From NCBI RefSeq assembly GCF_019100565.1, contig NZ_JAHRID010000001.1, positions 124,001-188,000 on the forward strand: DNA of 64,000 nt, read 5' to 3'. The notes under the pieces were generated by a model that did not search any database, had not been told where the DNA came from, and saw only the letters and a program-made list of their open reading frames with translations. This DNA comes from Arsukibacterium indicum. Its GTDB lineage: Bacteria; Pseudomonadota; Gammaproteobacteria; Enterobacterales; Alteromonadaceae. Shown in pieces: positions 7,631 through 16,306 of the stretch. Every line of letters begins with the position of its first letter. Positions within the stretch are counted from its first letter, which is position 1. Both the position numbers and the translations under genes were made by a program.

Positions 7631-9433
7631 ATGCAAGCATTAAACTTTAACCAACTCCAACAAAAATTAAGCTTTATCGATAATTATCTGCATGCCAATA
7701 ATGCCGCTGATGGCTCTAAACTGGATGCTAATGCCAACGTCACCCAGAAAAACATTGCCACCCTTGAAGCCGAACTGATGAAAGATCAGTTTATTCAGGT
7801 TAACCGGGCACTGATCAGCAATAAAATCAGCGAATTGTTTGGCGCTGAACTGGCTGCGGAATACCTGCGCCAGATAACCGACCACGAAATATACGTGCAT
7901 GATGAAACCAGCTTAAAACCCTACTGTGTGTCGGTAACCATGTATCCGTTTTTACGGGATGGCTTAACCAAATTGGGTGGCGAGTCGCAAGCGCCTAAGC
8001 ATTTAGAATCGTTTTGCGGCTGCTTTGTTAACTTTGTATTTGCGGTGTCAAGCCAGTTTGCCGGTGCCGTAGCAACGGTAGAGTTTTTAACTTACTTTGA
8101 TTACTTTGCGCGTAAAGACTATGGTGATAACTACTTACAAACCCACCCTAAGCAAATTGCTAATCATCTTCAGCATGTGGTGTATGCGCTAAATCAGCCA
8201 GCGGCGGCGCGCGGCTATCAAAGCGTGTTCTGGAATATCTCAATTTACGATCAGCACTACTTCGACAGCATGTTTGGCAGCTTTGTGTTTCCGGATTTTG
8301 TTAAACCAGAGTGGCAGTCAGTATCTGCCCTGCAGCAGTTCTTTTTGCAGTGGTTTAATAAAGAAAGAGAAAAAACGGTACTGACCTTTCCGGTAGTGAC
8401 CGTTGCCATGCTAACCGATAATGGCCAGTGTAAAGATAAAGCCTTTGCTAACGATATCGCCCGGGAAATGGCTGCCGGTAACGCTTTCTTTATTTATCAG
8501 TCAGAAAACGCCGACTCACTGGCCAGTTGCTGCCGGCTACGTAGTGAAATCAGTGACAATACCTTCTCTTACTCCTTAGGTGCCGGCGGTGTTGCCACGG
8601 GTTCTATTAACGTTATAACCATTAATATGAACCGGCTGGTGCAGGATGGCCGGGATTTAGCCACTGAGATCAGTAAAATTCATAAGTATCAGGTCGCCTA
8701 TCGTAAATTAATGGAGCAGTATAAAGATGCCGGTTTGCTAACAGTATACGATGCAGGTTTTATAAGCCTGGATAAGCAGTTTTTAACAATCGGCATTAAT
8801 GGCATGGTAGAAGCGGCAGAATCGCAGGGGTTAACTGCCAGTAATAACCCGGCCTACATCAGTTTTGTGCAACAGCAGCTAAAAATTATTTTTGATGCCA
8901 ATAAAGTGGCTAAAGCTGAATATGGCTATATGTTTAATACTGAGTTTGTGCCAGCAGAAAACCTGGGCGTTAAGAATGCTAAATGGGACCGGGAAGATGG
9001 CTATCTGGTGCCGCGTGATTGCTACAACTCCTATTTTTACGTGGTAGAAGATGAGCAAAGCAATACCCTGGATAAATTCCAGCTGCACGGCCGTGAGTTA
9101 CTGGATTATTTGGATGGTGGTTCGGCATTACATCTAAACCTGGAGGAAAAGCTCGACCAGACCGGCTACTTGCAGCTATTAAATATCGCCGCCCGCACCG
9201 GTTGCAATTACTTTTGTGTCAACGTCAAAATTACCATCTGCAACCAGTGCGAAAGCATCGACAAGCGCACCCTGTGCGCATGCCCGGCTTGCGGCAGCAA
9301 GGATATCGATTATGGTACCCGGGTTATCGGTTATTTAAAGCGGGTATCTGCGTTCAGTAGCGGCCGCCGCCAGGAGCACAGCCTGCGGCACTATGAAAGA
9401 ACGAACAATACCGGTTTAAACCGCGCCAGATAA
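7631..9433 (+). CDS. nrdD: Anaerobic (class III) ribonucleoside-triphosphate reductase, short form
   Basis: The oxygen-sensitive glycyl-radical enzyme that makes dNTPs in anoxia. The 600-aa product ends with a zinc site (CNQC and, 15 residues later, CPAC) and the radical-glycine motif RVIGYLKR with Gly567. It is about 110 residues shorter than E. coli NrdD, and the visible N-terminus has no recognisable ATP-cone, so allosteric activity control may be missing. Potential active-site cysteines lie in the HLESFCGCFVNF region and in ADSLASCCRLR. The last 43 bases overlap the end of the convergent SirB-family gene. AGAGGGA precedes the ATG. Confidence 0.93.
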   Translation: MQALNFNQLQQKLSFIDNYLHANNAADGSKLDANANVTQKNIATLEAELMKDQFIQVNRALISNKISELFGAELAAEYLRQITDHEIYVHDETSLKPYCVSVTMYPFLRDGLTKLGGESQAPKHLESFCGCFVNFVFAVSSQFAGAVATVEFLTYFDYFARKDYGDNYLQTHPKQIANHLQHVVYALNQPAAARGYQSVFWNISIYDQHYFDSMFGSFVFPDFVKPEWQSVSALQQFFLQWFNKEREKTVLTFPVVTVAMLTDNGQCKDKAFANDIAREMAAGNAFFIYQSENADSLASCCRLRSEISDNTFSYSLGAGGVATGSINVITINMNRLVQDGRDLATEISKIHKYQVAYRKLMEQYKDAGLLTVYDAGFISLDKQFLTIGINGMVEAAESQGLTASNNPAYISFVQQQLKIIFDANKVAKAEYGYMFNTEFVPAENLGVKNAKWDREDGYLVPRDCYNSYFYVVEDEQSNTLDKFQLHGRELLDYLDGGSALHLNLEEKLDQTGYLQLLNIAARTGCNYFCVNVKITICNQCESIDKRTLCACPACGSKDIDYGTRVIGYLKRVSAFSSGRRQEHSLRHYERTNNTGLNRAR

Positions 9434-9777
9434 AAAATTCCAGCAAGTTGAGCCAGGGCCAACACCGCACATATTGTGCGGGTTGGCACGGCCAGACTTT
9501 GCTTTAAAGCAGCAAAACCAAACATGATATAGCCCAGCAGCAACAGAATTTTAAAACCCAGCCATTGGTGCGAAAAAGGCTGCCACGGCCCTATCGCTAA
9601 TAGCGTAAAAGCTAACGATAGTAACAGAGTGTCATTAATATGGGGCAGCCGCCGCAGCGGGCTTTGGCGCCAATTTGGCTTACCAGCCATATCCAGCAGC
9701 AACCTGCCAATAAACAAGGTTGCACTTAAATAAGCGCACAGCATATGTAAGTGTTTTAAAAGTACATAGTATTCCAT
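9391..9777 (-). CDS. SirB-family integral membrane protein
   Basis: This 128-aa, very hydrophobic protein has four predicted membrane segments and the family opening (MEYYVLLKHLHMLCAYLSATLF). It matches the SirB/YchQ family, whose biochemical role is unknown; the name comes from an old virulence-regulation screen in Salmonella. The ATG at 9777 is preferred over 9783 because GAGG is correctly spaced from it. It converges on nrdD and overlaps it by 43 bases. Its own promoter would lie in the 9780-9880 region, shared back to back with the norZ control region. Confidence 0.8.
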   Translation of the reverse strand: MEYYVLLKHLHMLCAYLSATLFIGRLLLDMAGKPNWRQSPLRRLPHINDTLLLSLAFTLLAIGPWQPFSHQWLGFKILLLLGYIMFGFAALKQSLAVPTRTICAVLALAQLAGIFYLARFKPVLFVLS

Positions 9778-9881
9778 CTGCATTGCCTCACTACTGCGTT
9801 TGCGCGCTACCTTAAAACATGCGGCCCGACTTGCCTATATCGCTAAAGTGGTAGAAAGCACCTTACAAGCTAAGCCACTGG

Positions 9882-9935
9882 GTCATTTTCACCCAGGGAG
9901 TTAATTGTACCCACCTCCACTCAGGTTGAAACTAC
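9882..9935. promoter_or_regulatory. NorR-type enhancer sites upstream of norZ
   Basis: Two GT-N7-AC elements, GTCATTTTCAC (9882-9892) and GTTGAAACTAC (9925-9935), lie 43 bases apart, which is two helical turns times two and leaves room for a degenerate middle site. GT-(N7)-AC is the known NorR recognition core. The downstream site ends 54 bases before the -24 element of the sigma-54 promoter. Confidence 0.65.
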
Positions 9936-9988
9936 CTTGCCGTACATCTAAAAAATATTAAATACAATAAAAACAATAAGTTAATCCT

Positions 9989-10003
9989 TGGCTTGATTCT
10001 TGT
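9989..10003 (+). promoter_or_regulatory. Candidate sigma-54 promoter of norZ
   Basis: TGGCTTGATTCTTGT places GG and GT (expected GC) exactly ten bases apart and matches the TGGCN7-8TTG body of the -24/-12 consensus. The transcript would start near 10015. The single deviation is T instead of C at -12. The NorR-type sites upstream support it. Confidence 0.65.
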
Positions 10004-10056
10004 AATGGCGACACAGGCAGGTGACGCCCTGCCGATAAAAAAAACAGGAGTGAAGT

Positions 10057-10113
10057 ATGAGAATTAGGCGCAAAAACAATGTTTTAAGGGGGCTATATGG
10101 CCGGATATCGTAA
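10057..10113 (+). CDS. Possible 18-codon leader peptide overlapping the start of norZ
   Basis: An ATG at 10057 follows a strong AGGAG (six-base spacing) and opens a short frame starting MRIRRKNNVL, whose stop (10111-10113) falls 16 bases inside norZ. The overlap would allow translational coupling to norZ. It could also be fortuitous, because short frames with good ribosome sites occur by chance. No homology can be judged at this length. Confidence 0.25.
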   Translation: MRIRRKNNVLRGLYGRIS

Positions 10114-12364
10114 ACTCTGGTGGCTGTTAATCGGCATCTTAGCGATAACTTTCTCGGTACTGGGCTATTTTGGCGCTGAGGTATACCGCTCGGCACCGCC
10201 TATCCCGGATAAAATAGTTGATCAGCAAGGGCAAGTGCTGATGACTAATGAGACCATTTTAAATGGCCAGACTGCCTGGCAGTCAGTTGGTGGTATGCAG
10301 CTTGGTTCGATTTGGGGGCATGGCGCTTATCAGGCGCCTGATTGGACTGCGGACTGGTTACATCGGGAACTGATGGCCTGGCTGGAACTCGCTGCCCAGG
10401 ATGAGTATGGCCTGAGTTATACTGAACTTAACCCAGCTCAACAAAATGCGCTGCAATTCGCGTTAAAGCAAACCTACCGCACTAACAGCTATGATAAAGC
10501 CACTGATACGCTGCAACTTGGTGACCGCAGGGTGCAGGCTATCAAGCAAACGGCCGAGCATTATATTGCCCTGTTCGGAGATGACATTTCGCTCAGTCAG
10601 ACCCGTGAAAACTATGCAATGAAAAACAATACCCTGCCGTCGTTGAGCAGGCGTCAGGAAATGACCCAATTTTTCTTCTGGACCGCGTGGGCAGCCAGCA
10701 CCGAACGCACACCAGACAGTGCAACCTATACCAATAACTGGCCGCATGAGCCGTTAATTGACAACCGTCCTACCGCTGAAAATCTGATTTGGTCACTGGT
10801 CAGTATTATTTTGCTGATTGCCGGGGTTGGGGCATTAATTTGGGGCTGGTCGTTTTTGCGTAAGCATGATGAGGAAGAACCAGAAGCCCCTCAGCTTGAC
10901 CCTATCGCCCGGCTTAAACTTACGCCGTCGCAAAAATCGCTGGGTAAATATATTCTGGTGGTGGTTGCCTTGTTTACCCTGCAGGTGTTTTTAGGCGGCT
11001 TTACCGCGCACTATACGGTAGAAGGCGACGGCTTTTATGGCCTTAACACTACTGAGTGGTTGCCATACAGCCTGGCCCGCACCTGGCACATTCAGGCAGC
11101 GATGTTCTGGATAGCGACCGGCTTTTTAGCCGCTGGGTTGTTTTTGGCACCAATTATCAACGGTGGTAAAGATCCAAAGTATCAGAAACTGGGCGTAGAT
11201 ATTTTGTTTTGGGCCTTAGTGGTATTAGTCGCCGGTTCCTTTGCCGGTAATTACTTTGCCATTATGCAAATTATGCCTGAGCATTTAAGCTTCTGGTTTG
11301 GCCATCAGGGCTATGAATACATTGATATAGGCCGTTTCTGGCAGATCATTAAATATGTCGGCGTACTGTTCTGGCTGGTTCTGATGCTGCGGGCGGTGAT
11401 ACCGGCCTTTAAAGCTCCGGGCGATAAAAACTTACTGGCGCTATTTGCTGCATCAGTTATCTGCGTTGGCTTGTTTTACGGTGCTGGCTTGTTCTACGGC
11501 GAGCGCACGCATTTATCAGTAATGGAGTACTGGCGTTGGTGGGTGGTCCACTTGTGGGTAGAAGGTTTCTTTGAAGTATTCGCTACCGTATCGCTGGCGT
11601 TTATCTTTCATAGTATGGGACTGGTGTCACGCAATGTCGCCACCACAGCCAGTTTAGCCTCAGCATCGTTATTTATGCTGGGCGGCATACCCGGTACTTT
11701 CCACCATCTGTATTTCTCTGGCACCACCACCCCGGTAATGGCTGTTGGCGCGACTTTTAGTGCGCTTGAAGTCGTGCCACTGGTTGTGCTGGGTTATGAA
11801 GCCTGGGAAAACTGGCGTTTGAAAAACAAAGCGCCGTGGATGGCAGATATAAAATGGCCACTGATGTTTTTCGTTGCCGTCGCGTTCTGGAATATGCTTG
11901 GTGCCGGGGTGTTTGGCTTTATGATCAACCCGCCCATAGCGCTCTATTACCTGCAAGGCTTAAACACCACTCCTACCCATGCCCATGCGGCACTGTTTGG
12001 GGTTTATGGCTTCCTGGCACTGGGGTTCTGCCTGCTGATCCTGCGTTATATCCGGCCGCAGCTGGTATTTGATGAAAAGCTGATGAAAACGGCATTCTGG
12101 TGGATGAATGGCGGCTTATTGCTGATGCTGTTTACCAGCCTGCTACCGATTGGCTTTATTCAGTTTTACGCCAGCGCCACCGAAGGCTTATGGTATGCCC
12201 GCAGTGAAGCCTTTATGCAAAGCGATATACTGCAAACGCTACGCTGGGTACGGACCATTGGTGATGTGATCTTTATCATCGGCGCCCTGGCAGTAAGCTG
12301 GCAGGTGGTTAAAGGTGTGTTTGACAGCAACGCCGCCCAACAGCCGGTGCAATTACCCAGTTAA
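10097..12364 (+). CDS. norZ: Quinol-dependent nitric oxide reductase (qNOR), single subunit
   Basis: qNOR reduces two NO to N2O at a heme b3/non-heme Fe centre with electrons from quinol. The 755-aa protein has an N-terminal NorC-like periplasmic part fused to the 12-helix NorB-like core. The periplasmic part follows the first helix (MAGYRKLWWLLIGILAITFS). Core landmarks are the heme-ligand helix TWHIQAAMFW, HLWVEGFFEVFA with its conserved Glu residues, the FHHLYFSG pair of His residues, and THAHAALFGVYG. Length equals the family (about 760 aa). The start follows AAGGGGG. A NorR-type, sigma-54-like promoter precedes it, so NO is the expected inducer. It may serve detoxification or denitrification. 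Confidence 0.97.
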   Translation: MAGYRKLWWLLIGILAITFSVLGYFGAEVYRSAPPIPDKIVDQQGQVLMTNETILNGQTAWQSVGGMQLGSIWGHGAYQAPDWTADWLHRELMAWLELAAQDEYGLSYTELNPAQQNALQFALKQTYRTNSYDKATDTLQLGDRRVQAIKQTAEHYIALFGDDISLSQTRENYAMKNNTLPSLSRRQEMTQFFFWTAWAASTERTPDSATYTNNWPHEPLIDNRPTAENLIWSLVSIILLIAGVGALIWGWSFLRKHDEEEPEAPQLDPIARLKLTPSQKSLGKYILVVVALFTLQVFLGGFTAHYTVEGDGFYGLNTTEWLPYSLARTWHIQAAMFWIATGFLAAGLFLAPIINGGKDPKYQKLGVDILFWALVVLVAGSFAGNYFAIMQIMPEHLSFWFGHQGYEYIDIGRFWQIIKYVGVLFWLVLMLRAVIPAFKAPGDKNLLALFAASVICVGLFYGAGLFYGERTHLSVMEYWRWWVVHLWVEGFFEVFATVSLAFIFHSMGLVSRNVATTASLASASLFMLGGIPGTFHHLYFSGTTTPVMAVGATFSALEVVPLVVLGYEAWENWRLKNKAPWMADIKWPLMFFVAVAFWNMLGAGVFGFMINPPIALYYLQGLNTTPTHAHAALFGVYGFLALGFCLLILRYIRPQLVFDEKLMKTAFWWMNGGLLLMLFTSLLPIGFIQFYASATEGLWYARSEAFMQSDILQTLRWVRTIGDVIFIIGALAVSWQVVKGVFDSNAAQQPVQLPS

Positions 12365-12385
12365 TTTAAATTAACAACAATAAAA

Positions 12386-12416
12386 AACACCACGACAAAA
12401 TCGTGGTGTTTTTTTA
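12386..12416. terminator. Bidirectional terminator between norZ and the 83-aa membrane protein gene
   Basis: A ten-base stem, AACACCACGA (12386-12395) with TCGTGGTGTT (12401-12410), is flanked by A-run on the left and T-run on the right. It can end transcription from both sides. Confidence 0.85.
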
Positions 12417-12456
12417 TGAGTTAATCCTAGAGAAACAACAGACGCTAAAACCAGGT

Positions 12457-12708
12457 TTAGCCTACCCGCTGCTGTAATTCATGCTGGACGATACAACGAC
12501 CGATGTAAGATAATTTTACTAAAGTTGCACTCAGGATCATGCTGATATGCCCCGCCAGTTGCAGCTTGAATGGCACCATATCGGCCAGCGGATAGCAAAC
12601 AACTATTGTGAACAGCAACGCCAAAAAGGATAACAACAGTACCAGGTTCGCCCGTTTTAGCCAGGGCTTCCGGGTAACAGCTTTTGTTGCGCAATCAGAT
12701 TTATACAT
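12457..12708 (-). CDS. Small two-helix membrane protein under a NorR-type sigma-54 promoter
   Basis: An 83-aa protein of unknown function. A basic N-terminus (MYKSDCATKAVTRKPWLKR) is followed by two membrane segments at about residues 20-41 and 47-69, and it has Cys residues at 6, 38 and 72. The start at 12708 has a GGAGGAG ribosome site; a longer frame from 12723 lacks one. It is divergent from norR copy 1. In between lie three NorR-type GT-N7-AC sites and a sigma-54 promoter pointing to this gene, which makes it a probable NO-induced protein. It is the only gene between that promoter and the norZ terminator. I do not recognise the family. Confidence 0.72.
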   Translation of the reverse strand: MYKSDCATKAVTRKPWLKRANLVLLLSFLALLFTIVVCYPLADMVPFKLQLAGHISMILSATLVKLSYIGRCIVQHELQQRVG

Positions 12709-12779
12709 AACTCCTCCAGCCATATAATGCGATAGGTTCCGAGCCTGACACTCAGCATTACTATTACAAGGATAAGAAT

Positions 12780-12795
12780 TGCAAGCTGCATACCA
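12780..12795 (-). promoter_or_regulatory. Sigma-54 promoter of the 83-aa membrane protein gene
   Basis: On the minus strand this reads TGGTATGCAGCTTGCA, with GG and GC exactly ten bases apart and a perfect TTGCA -12 element. Transcription would begin near 12769 and reach the ATG at 12708. It lies 55 bases from the nearest NorR-type site, almost the same as at norZ (54). Confidence 0.75.
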
Positions 12796-12849
12796 TTAAT
12801 AATAAGCATATATAACAGACGTTTAGGAAAACTCCCAACCTCAATTAGA

Positions 12850-12900
12850 GTCATTTTGACTCATTATCAAGTCTTTATGACTCCAATTGGTTTTTATGAC
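12850..12900. promoter_or_regulatory. Array of three NorR-type GT-N7-AC sites
   Basis: GTCATTTTGAC (12850-12860), GTCTTTATGAC (12871-12881) and GTTTTTATGAC (12890-12900) are spaced 21 and 19 bases apart, close to two helical turns. Three such sites are what NorR needs in E. coli norVW. They lie between norR copy 1 (which starts 36 bases downstream) and the divergent sigma-54 promoter, so they may both activate the small gene and repress norR. Confidence 0.78.
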
Positions 12901-12935
12901 ACAATGGCTAGTCGCTGTTGAATTTTAGGGTAGAT

Positions 12936-14504
12936 ATGTCAGATATTAACGCCACTTTACTACTGGAAGTCGCGCTGGACTTAGCTAACAGTCTGACCAG
13001 TCAGCACCGGTTTGATCGTTTGCTTAGTTCTGTCCGAAAAGCCATAACTTGTGATGCGGTCGTTATTTTAAGCTTGCAAGGTGAAACCCTTAAACCTCTG
13101 GCAGCACAGGGCCTGGCTCCAGATGCGCTAGGCAGGAGGTTTGCGTTAAAAGAACATCCCAGACTTGCCGCTATTTGCCAGAGCACAGTACCGCTTCGAT
13201 TTAGTGAAGATTCAGCCTTACCTGATCCTTATGACGGCTTATTGTTGGCAAAAAGTGGCCATTTACCGGTGCATGCCTGCATGGGCCTGCCACTTTATTC
13301 TGACCAGTCATTAATCGGCGTTTTAACGCTGGACAGTCTTACCCCAAATATTTTTTCCACTATTCCAGAACGTAGTTTGCAATTGATCAGTGCACTGGCC
13401 GCAGCAACATTAAAAACTGCCTTACAACTTAAAAACCTGGAGCACCATGCCCGGCAACGGCAGCATGTACTGCAGGAGCTGACGCATCAGGCGCTTACCC
13501 GTGACGGGGGTGAGCTAATTGGCCAAAGCCAGGTCATGCAGACATTAAAAAATGAAATTCAGTTGGTAGCCGGTTCTGACTATAGCGTTCTTATCGAGGG
13601 GCCAACCGGGGTTGGTAAAGAATTAGTGGTGCGTACGATACATCAGCAATCAACGCGGCACACTCAGCCACTGGTCTATATCAACTGTGCTTCACTACCG
13701 GAAACTCTGGCAGAAAGTGAGCTATTTGGTCACTCCAGGGGCGCATTTACCGGTGCTGAACGGGATAGGCCCGGCAAGTTTCAGTTAGCCGATGGCGGAA
13801 CTCTGTTTTTGGATGAAGTGGGCGAACTACCATTTAGCGTGCAAAGTACCCTGTTGCGAGCATTACAAAGTGGCGAAATTCAGCCGGTAGGCCGGGACCA
13901 TGTTAGCTCTGTTGACGTGCGTATTATCGCGGCCACTAACCGGGATCTGACTGCAGAGGTTGCCGCGGGCAGGTTTCGGGCAGATTTATATCATCGACTC
14001 GCCGTCTATCCTATCCAGGTCCCCTTACTTAAAGACCGGGGTTCAGACGTATTATTACTGGCCGGATTTTTTCTGGAACGCACCTCCCGTAAACTCAGAC
14101 TGCGTCAGCTCACGCTCAGTCAAAACGCTCAGGCCCACTTATTACAATACAACTGGCCAGGCAATGTGCGGGAACTGGAGCATGTCTTAAGCCGGGCAGC
14201 GTTAAAAGCCAGCCAGACGACAGCGCATAGCGATATTATTACCATTGATGTCGCTCACCTCGAGCTGCAAACCTCGGGCGACGTGTCTTCGCTGCCTGCA
14301 GCTAAAATACCCTCTGCTAAAATTGAAAGTTTAAAAACAGCTACCGAAGATTTTCAGCGCCAGCTTATTTTATCTGCCTTGCAGGTTAGCCAGGACAGCT
14401 GGACTGTGGCTGCGCGATTACTGCAAGTTGACCGCGCTAACCTGGCAAGGCAGGCCAAACGGCTTGGTATTAGGCTTGAAAAGAGCGCCAGAACTGAATA
14501 TTGA
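12936..14504 (+). CDS. norR: NO-responsive sigma-54 activator NorR, copy 1
   Basis: The 522-aa protein has the NorR layout: GAF sensor (about 1-165), AAA+ domain (about 190-430) and C-terminal Fis-type helix-turn-helix (SWTVAARLLQVDRANLARQA). The GAF domain keeps the DPYD motif at 97-100, the HAC at 113-115 and the LTLD at 130-133 that surround the non-heme iron in E. coli NorR. Walker A is GPTGVGKE (222-229), and the sigma-54 contact loop is intact GAFTGA (269-274). The ATG at 12936 is preceded by TAGGG; the TTG at 12918 is less likely. Its likely targets are the divergent 83-aa gene and norZ. Confidence 0.95.
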   Translation: MSDINATLLLEVALDLANSLTSQHRFDRLLSSVRKAITCDAVVILSLQGETLKPLAAQGLAPDALGRRFALKEHPRLAAICQSTVPLRFSEDSALPDPYDGLLLAKSGHLPVHACMGLPLYSDQSLIGVLTLDSLTPNIFSTIPERSLQLISALAAATLKTALQLKNLEHHARQRQHVLQELTHQALTRDGGELIGQSQVMQTLKNEIQLVAGSDYSVLIEGPTGVGKELVVRTIHQQSTRHTQPLVYINCASLPETLAESELFGHSRGAFTGAERDRPGKFQLADGGTLFLDEVGELPFSVQSTLLRALQSGEIQPVGRDHVSSVDVRIIAATNRDLTAEVAAGRFRADLYHRLAVYPIQVPLLKDRGSDVLLLAGFFLERTSRKLRLRQLTLSQNAQAHLLQYNWPGNVRELEHVLSRAALKASQTTAHSDIITIDVAHLELQTSGDVSSLPAAKIPSAKIESLKTATEDFQRQLILSALQVSQDSWTVAARLLQVDRANLARQAKRLGIRLEKSARTEY

Positions 14505-14578
14505 TCTGCATTACTGTTTATCAGCAACCCTGTTGAGGGATACCAATTCTGGCATGAACTGCTTATACTTGCCCCCCT

Positions 14579-15790
14579 TTGGTGCAGTTATCGGATTTAC
14601 CCTTGCCAACTAAAGCTAAAAACCTGCTAAGTGTGGTGCTGGCGCAACTCGGCCTGATTAAACGCGACAGCCAGCGGCTGTCAGCTATTCCACTAACCGA
14701 GCGGTTAAAAGTAGCTTTAGCGGCCTTTATTGCACTGTTTATTGTCACCTTTATCAGCCTGCAACTGGCTGATCCGGCCAGCACCATAGTGCTGCTGGCT
14801 TCGATGGGCGCGTCGTCTGTATTATTATTTGGCTTACCGAACAGCCCACTGGCAAGGCCCTGGTCATTTGCCGCTGGCCATCTTATCTCAGCTGCTGTCG
14901 GCCTTATCTGCTCGCACCTGTTTACTGATCTGGCTTTGATGGCAGCAGTAACTATCGGCTGCGTTTTGTTTTTTATGTATATTTTTGAGTGTATGCACCC
15001 TCCGGGGGGCGCCACGGCGCTGGTACCGGTAATTGCCTCAGTCGACACGGTGCTCGGTTATGATTTTTTACTTTACCCAGTGGCGCTAAATGTATTGGTC
15101 ATGCTGGCAGTGGCGATGTTATTACAAAAGTTCTGGCTGAAACGCGGTATGCAAGTACCAGTACAGAAATTTGATCCGATACATTTACATCATGATCAAT
15201 CGCCCCTTAAGCGGCTTGGTTTACAACCGGAAGATTTGCTTAGTGCATTAAACAGCTTTGATACGGTAGTGGATATTAGTGAGCAGGATTTAGAAAGGCT
15301 TTATCAGCGGGCTAAGTTGAACGCTTATCAGCGCACCAGTCGCGATATTCGTTGCAGCGACATTATGTCGAAAGATTTAATCACCGTAAGCGCCGATACA
15401 CCCCTCTTTCTGGCCTGGCAGCTGTTGCGCAAACATAAAATTGGCAGTTTACCGGTGGTAAATGCTGCTCGCCAGTTACAAGGTATTATTTCCACTGTAG
15501 ATATTCTTAAGCACGTTCAGGTACCAAGTTATGCTGCCACGTTAAAAGGGCTTAACCGCCTGTTGGTTCAACAGCACTATCGTAAACAGCAACAGCTGCA
15601 AGTTAAAGACAGAATGACCACCAAGCTTGTGACTGCTGCACCTGAAGCCCATTTAACAACGTTAGTGCCTTTAATGTCGGATAAGGGGCTTCATCATATT
15701 CCGATAGTGGATACTGATGGTGTTTTGCACGGTATCGTTACCCAATCTGATGTTATAGCGGGGTTGTTTAACAGCCAATTATCAGACTAG
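14579..15790 (+). CDS. HPP-family membrane protein with two C-terminal CBS domains
   Basis: The 403-aa protein has about five membrane helices in the first 190 residues, including the signature ECMHPPGGATAL that names the HPP family. Two CBS domains follow (about residues 260-315, starting at CSDIMSKDLITVS, and 340-400, with VKDRMTTKLVTA). A plant chloroplast HPP protein is reported to move nitrite, and HPP genes are common in denitrification clusters, so nitrite passage gated by a nucleotide-sensing CBS pair is a reasonable guess. The start is unsure: the frame opens with TTG at 14579 and then GTG, with no clear ribosome site. It follows norR by 74 bases on the same strand. Confidence 0.8.
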   Translation: MVQLSDLPLPTKAKNLLSVVLAQLGLIKRDSQRLSAIPLTERLKVALAAFIALFIVTFISLQLADPASTIVLLASMGASSVLLFGLPNSPLARPWSFAAGHLISAAVGLICSHLFTDLALMAAVTIGCVLFFMYIFECMHPPGGATALVPVIASVDTVLGYDFLLYPVALNVLVMLAVAMLLQKFWLKRGMQVPVQKFDPIHLHHDQSPLKRLGLQPEDLLSALNSFDTVVDISEQDLERLYQRAKLNAYQRTSRDIRCSDIMSKDLITVSADTPLFLAWQLLRKHKIGSLPVVNAARQLQGIISTVDILKHVQVPSYAATLKGLNRLLVQQHYRKQQQLQVKDRMTTKLVTAAPEAHLTTLVPLMSDKGLHHIPIVDTDGVLHGIVTQSDVIAGLFNSQLSD

Positions 15791-15835
15791 ACAGCTATCA
15801 GACTAATAGTACTTCGCGCCAGTAACATCTGACAC

Positions 15836-16306
15836 TTAGTGGGCAATGGGTAAAAATAACTCATCCTGGAAAAATACCGGATATTGCTGCAATGCTTGTA
15901 ACACTTCAATAGCGCCCTGTCGCTGTACCTTAAGCTCAGGGTCTTTCATCTGTGATGAAGCATTAATCAGCCGGGCCAAAATGAGATGAAACTGCGCATC
16001 AGCTTCGGGTGCCAACTTGCAATTCTTAACAATGAAATTAATCTGTTGCTCAACCACCCCAGAGAAGTGTATATATCCCTCTGCTGCCAGCTTATTATTG
16101 TGGATACGGTCCAGCCGCTCTGTCAGCTGAGTGCGTAACACTAACATTGCCTCACGCAGAGGTTGATCTGTCGACCATTTTTCACCGTCGTTTAAATGCA
16201 ATTCGGCTATATGGCCATGATGCTTATGCGAAGTATCTGCAGCTAATAGCAACGGAGCAGCTGTTAAAATAGTTAATGTAAGTGCCAGCGTTATAAATAC
16301 TTGCAT
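15836..16306 (-). CDS. Small exported helical protein of unknown function
   Basis: A 156-aa protein with a signal peptide (MQVFITLALTLTILTAAPLLLAA, cleavage near residue 22) and then a His-rich tip (DTSHKHHGH) and mostly helical sequence. One Cys (in VKNCKLAPEAD) and several His residues could bind a metal, but there is no CXXCH heme motif. It would be periplasmic. It converges on the HPP gene and lies inside the nitrate/NO block, so a role there is possible. I do not recognise the family with certainty. Confidence 0.7.
   Translation of the reverse strand: MQVFITLALTLTILTAAPLLLAADTSHKHHGHIAELHLNDGEKWSTDQPLREAMLVLRTQLTERLDRIHNNKLAAEGYIHFSGVVEQQINFIVKNCKLAPEADAQFHLILARLINASSQMKDPELKVQRQGAIEVLQALQQYPVFFQDELFLPIAH

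Noticed and set aside
12657..12854. 65-aa minus-strand frame across the NorR-site region
   Set aside because: It runs across the sigma-54 promoter and out of frame with the 83-aa gene; a shadow of regulatory DNA.
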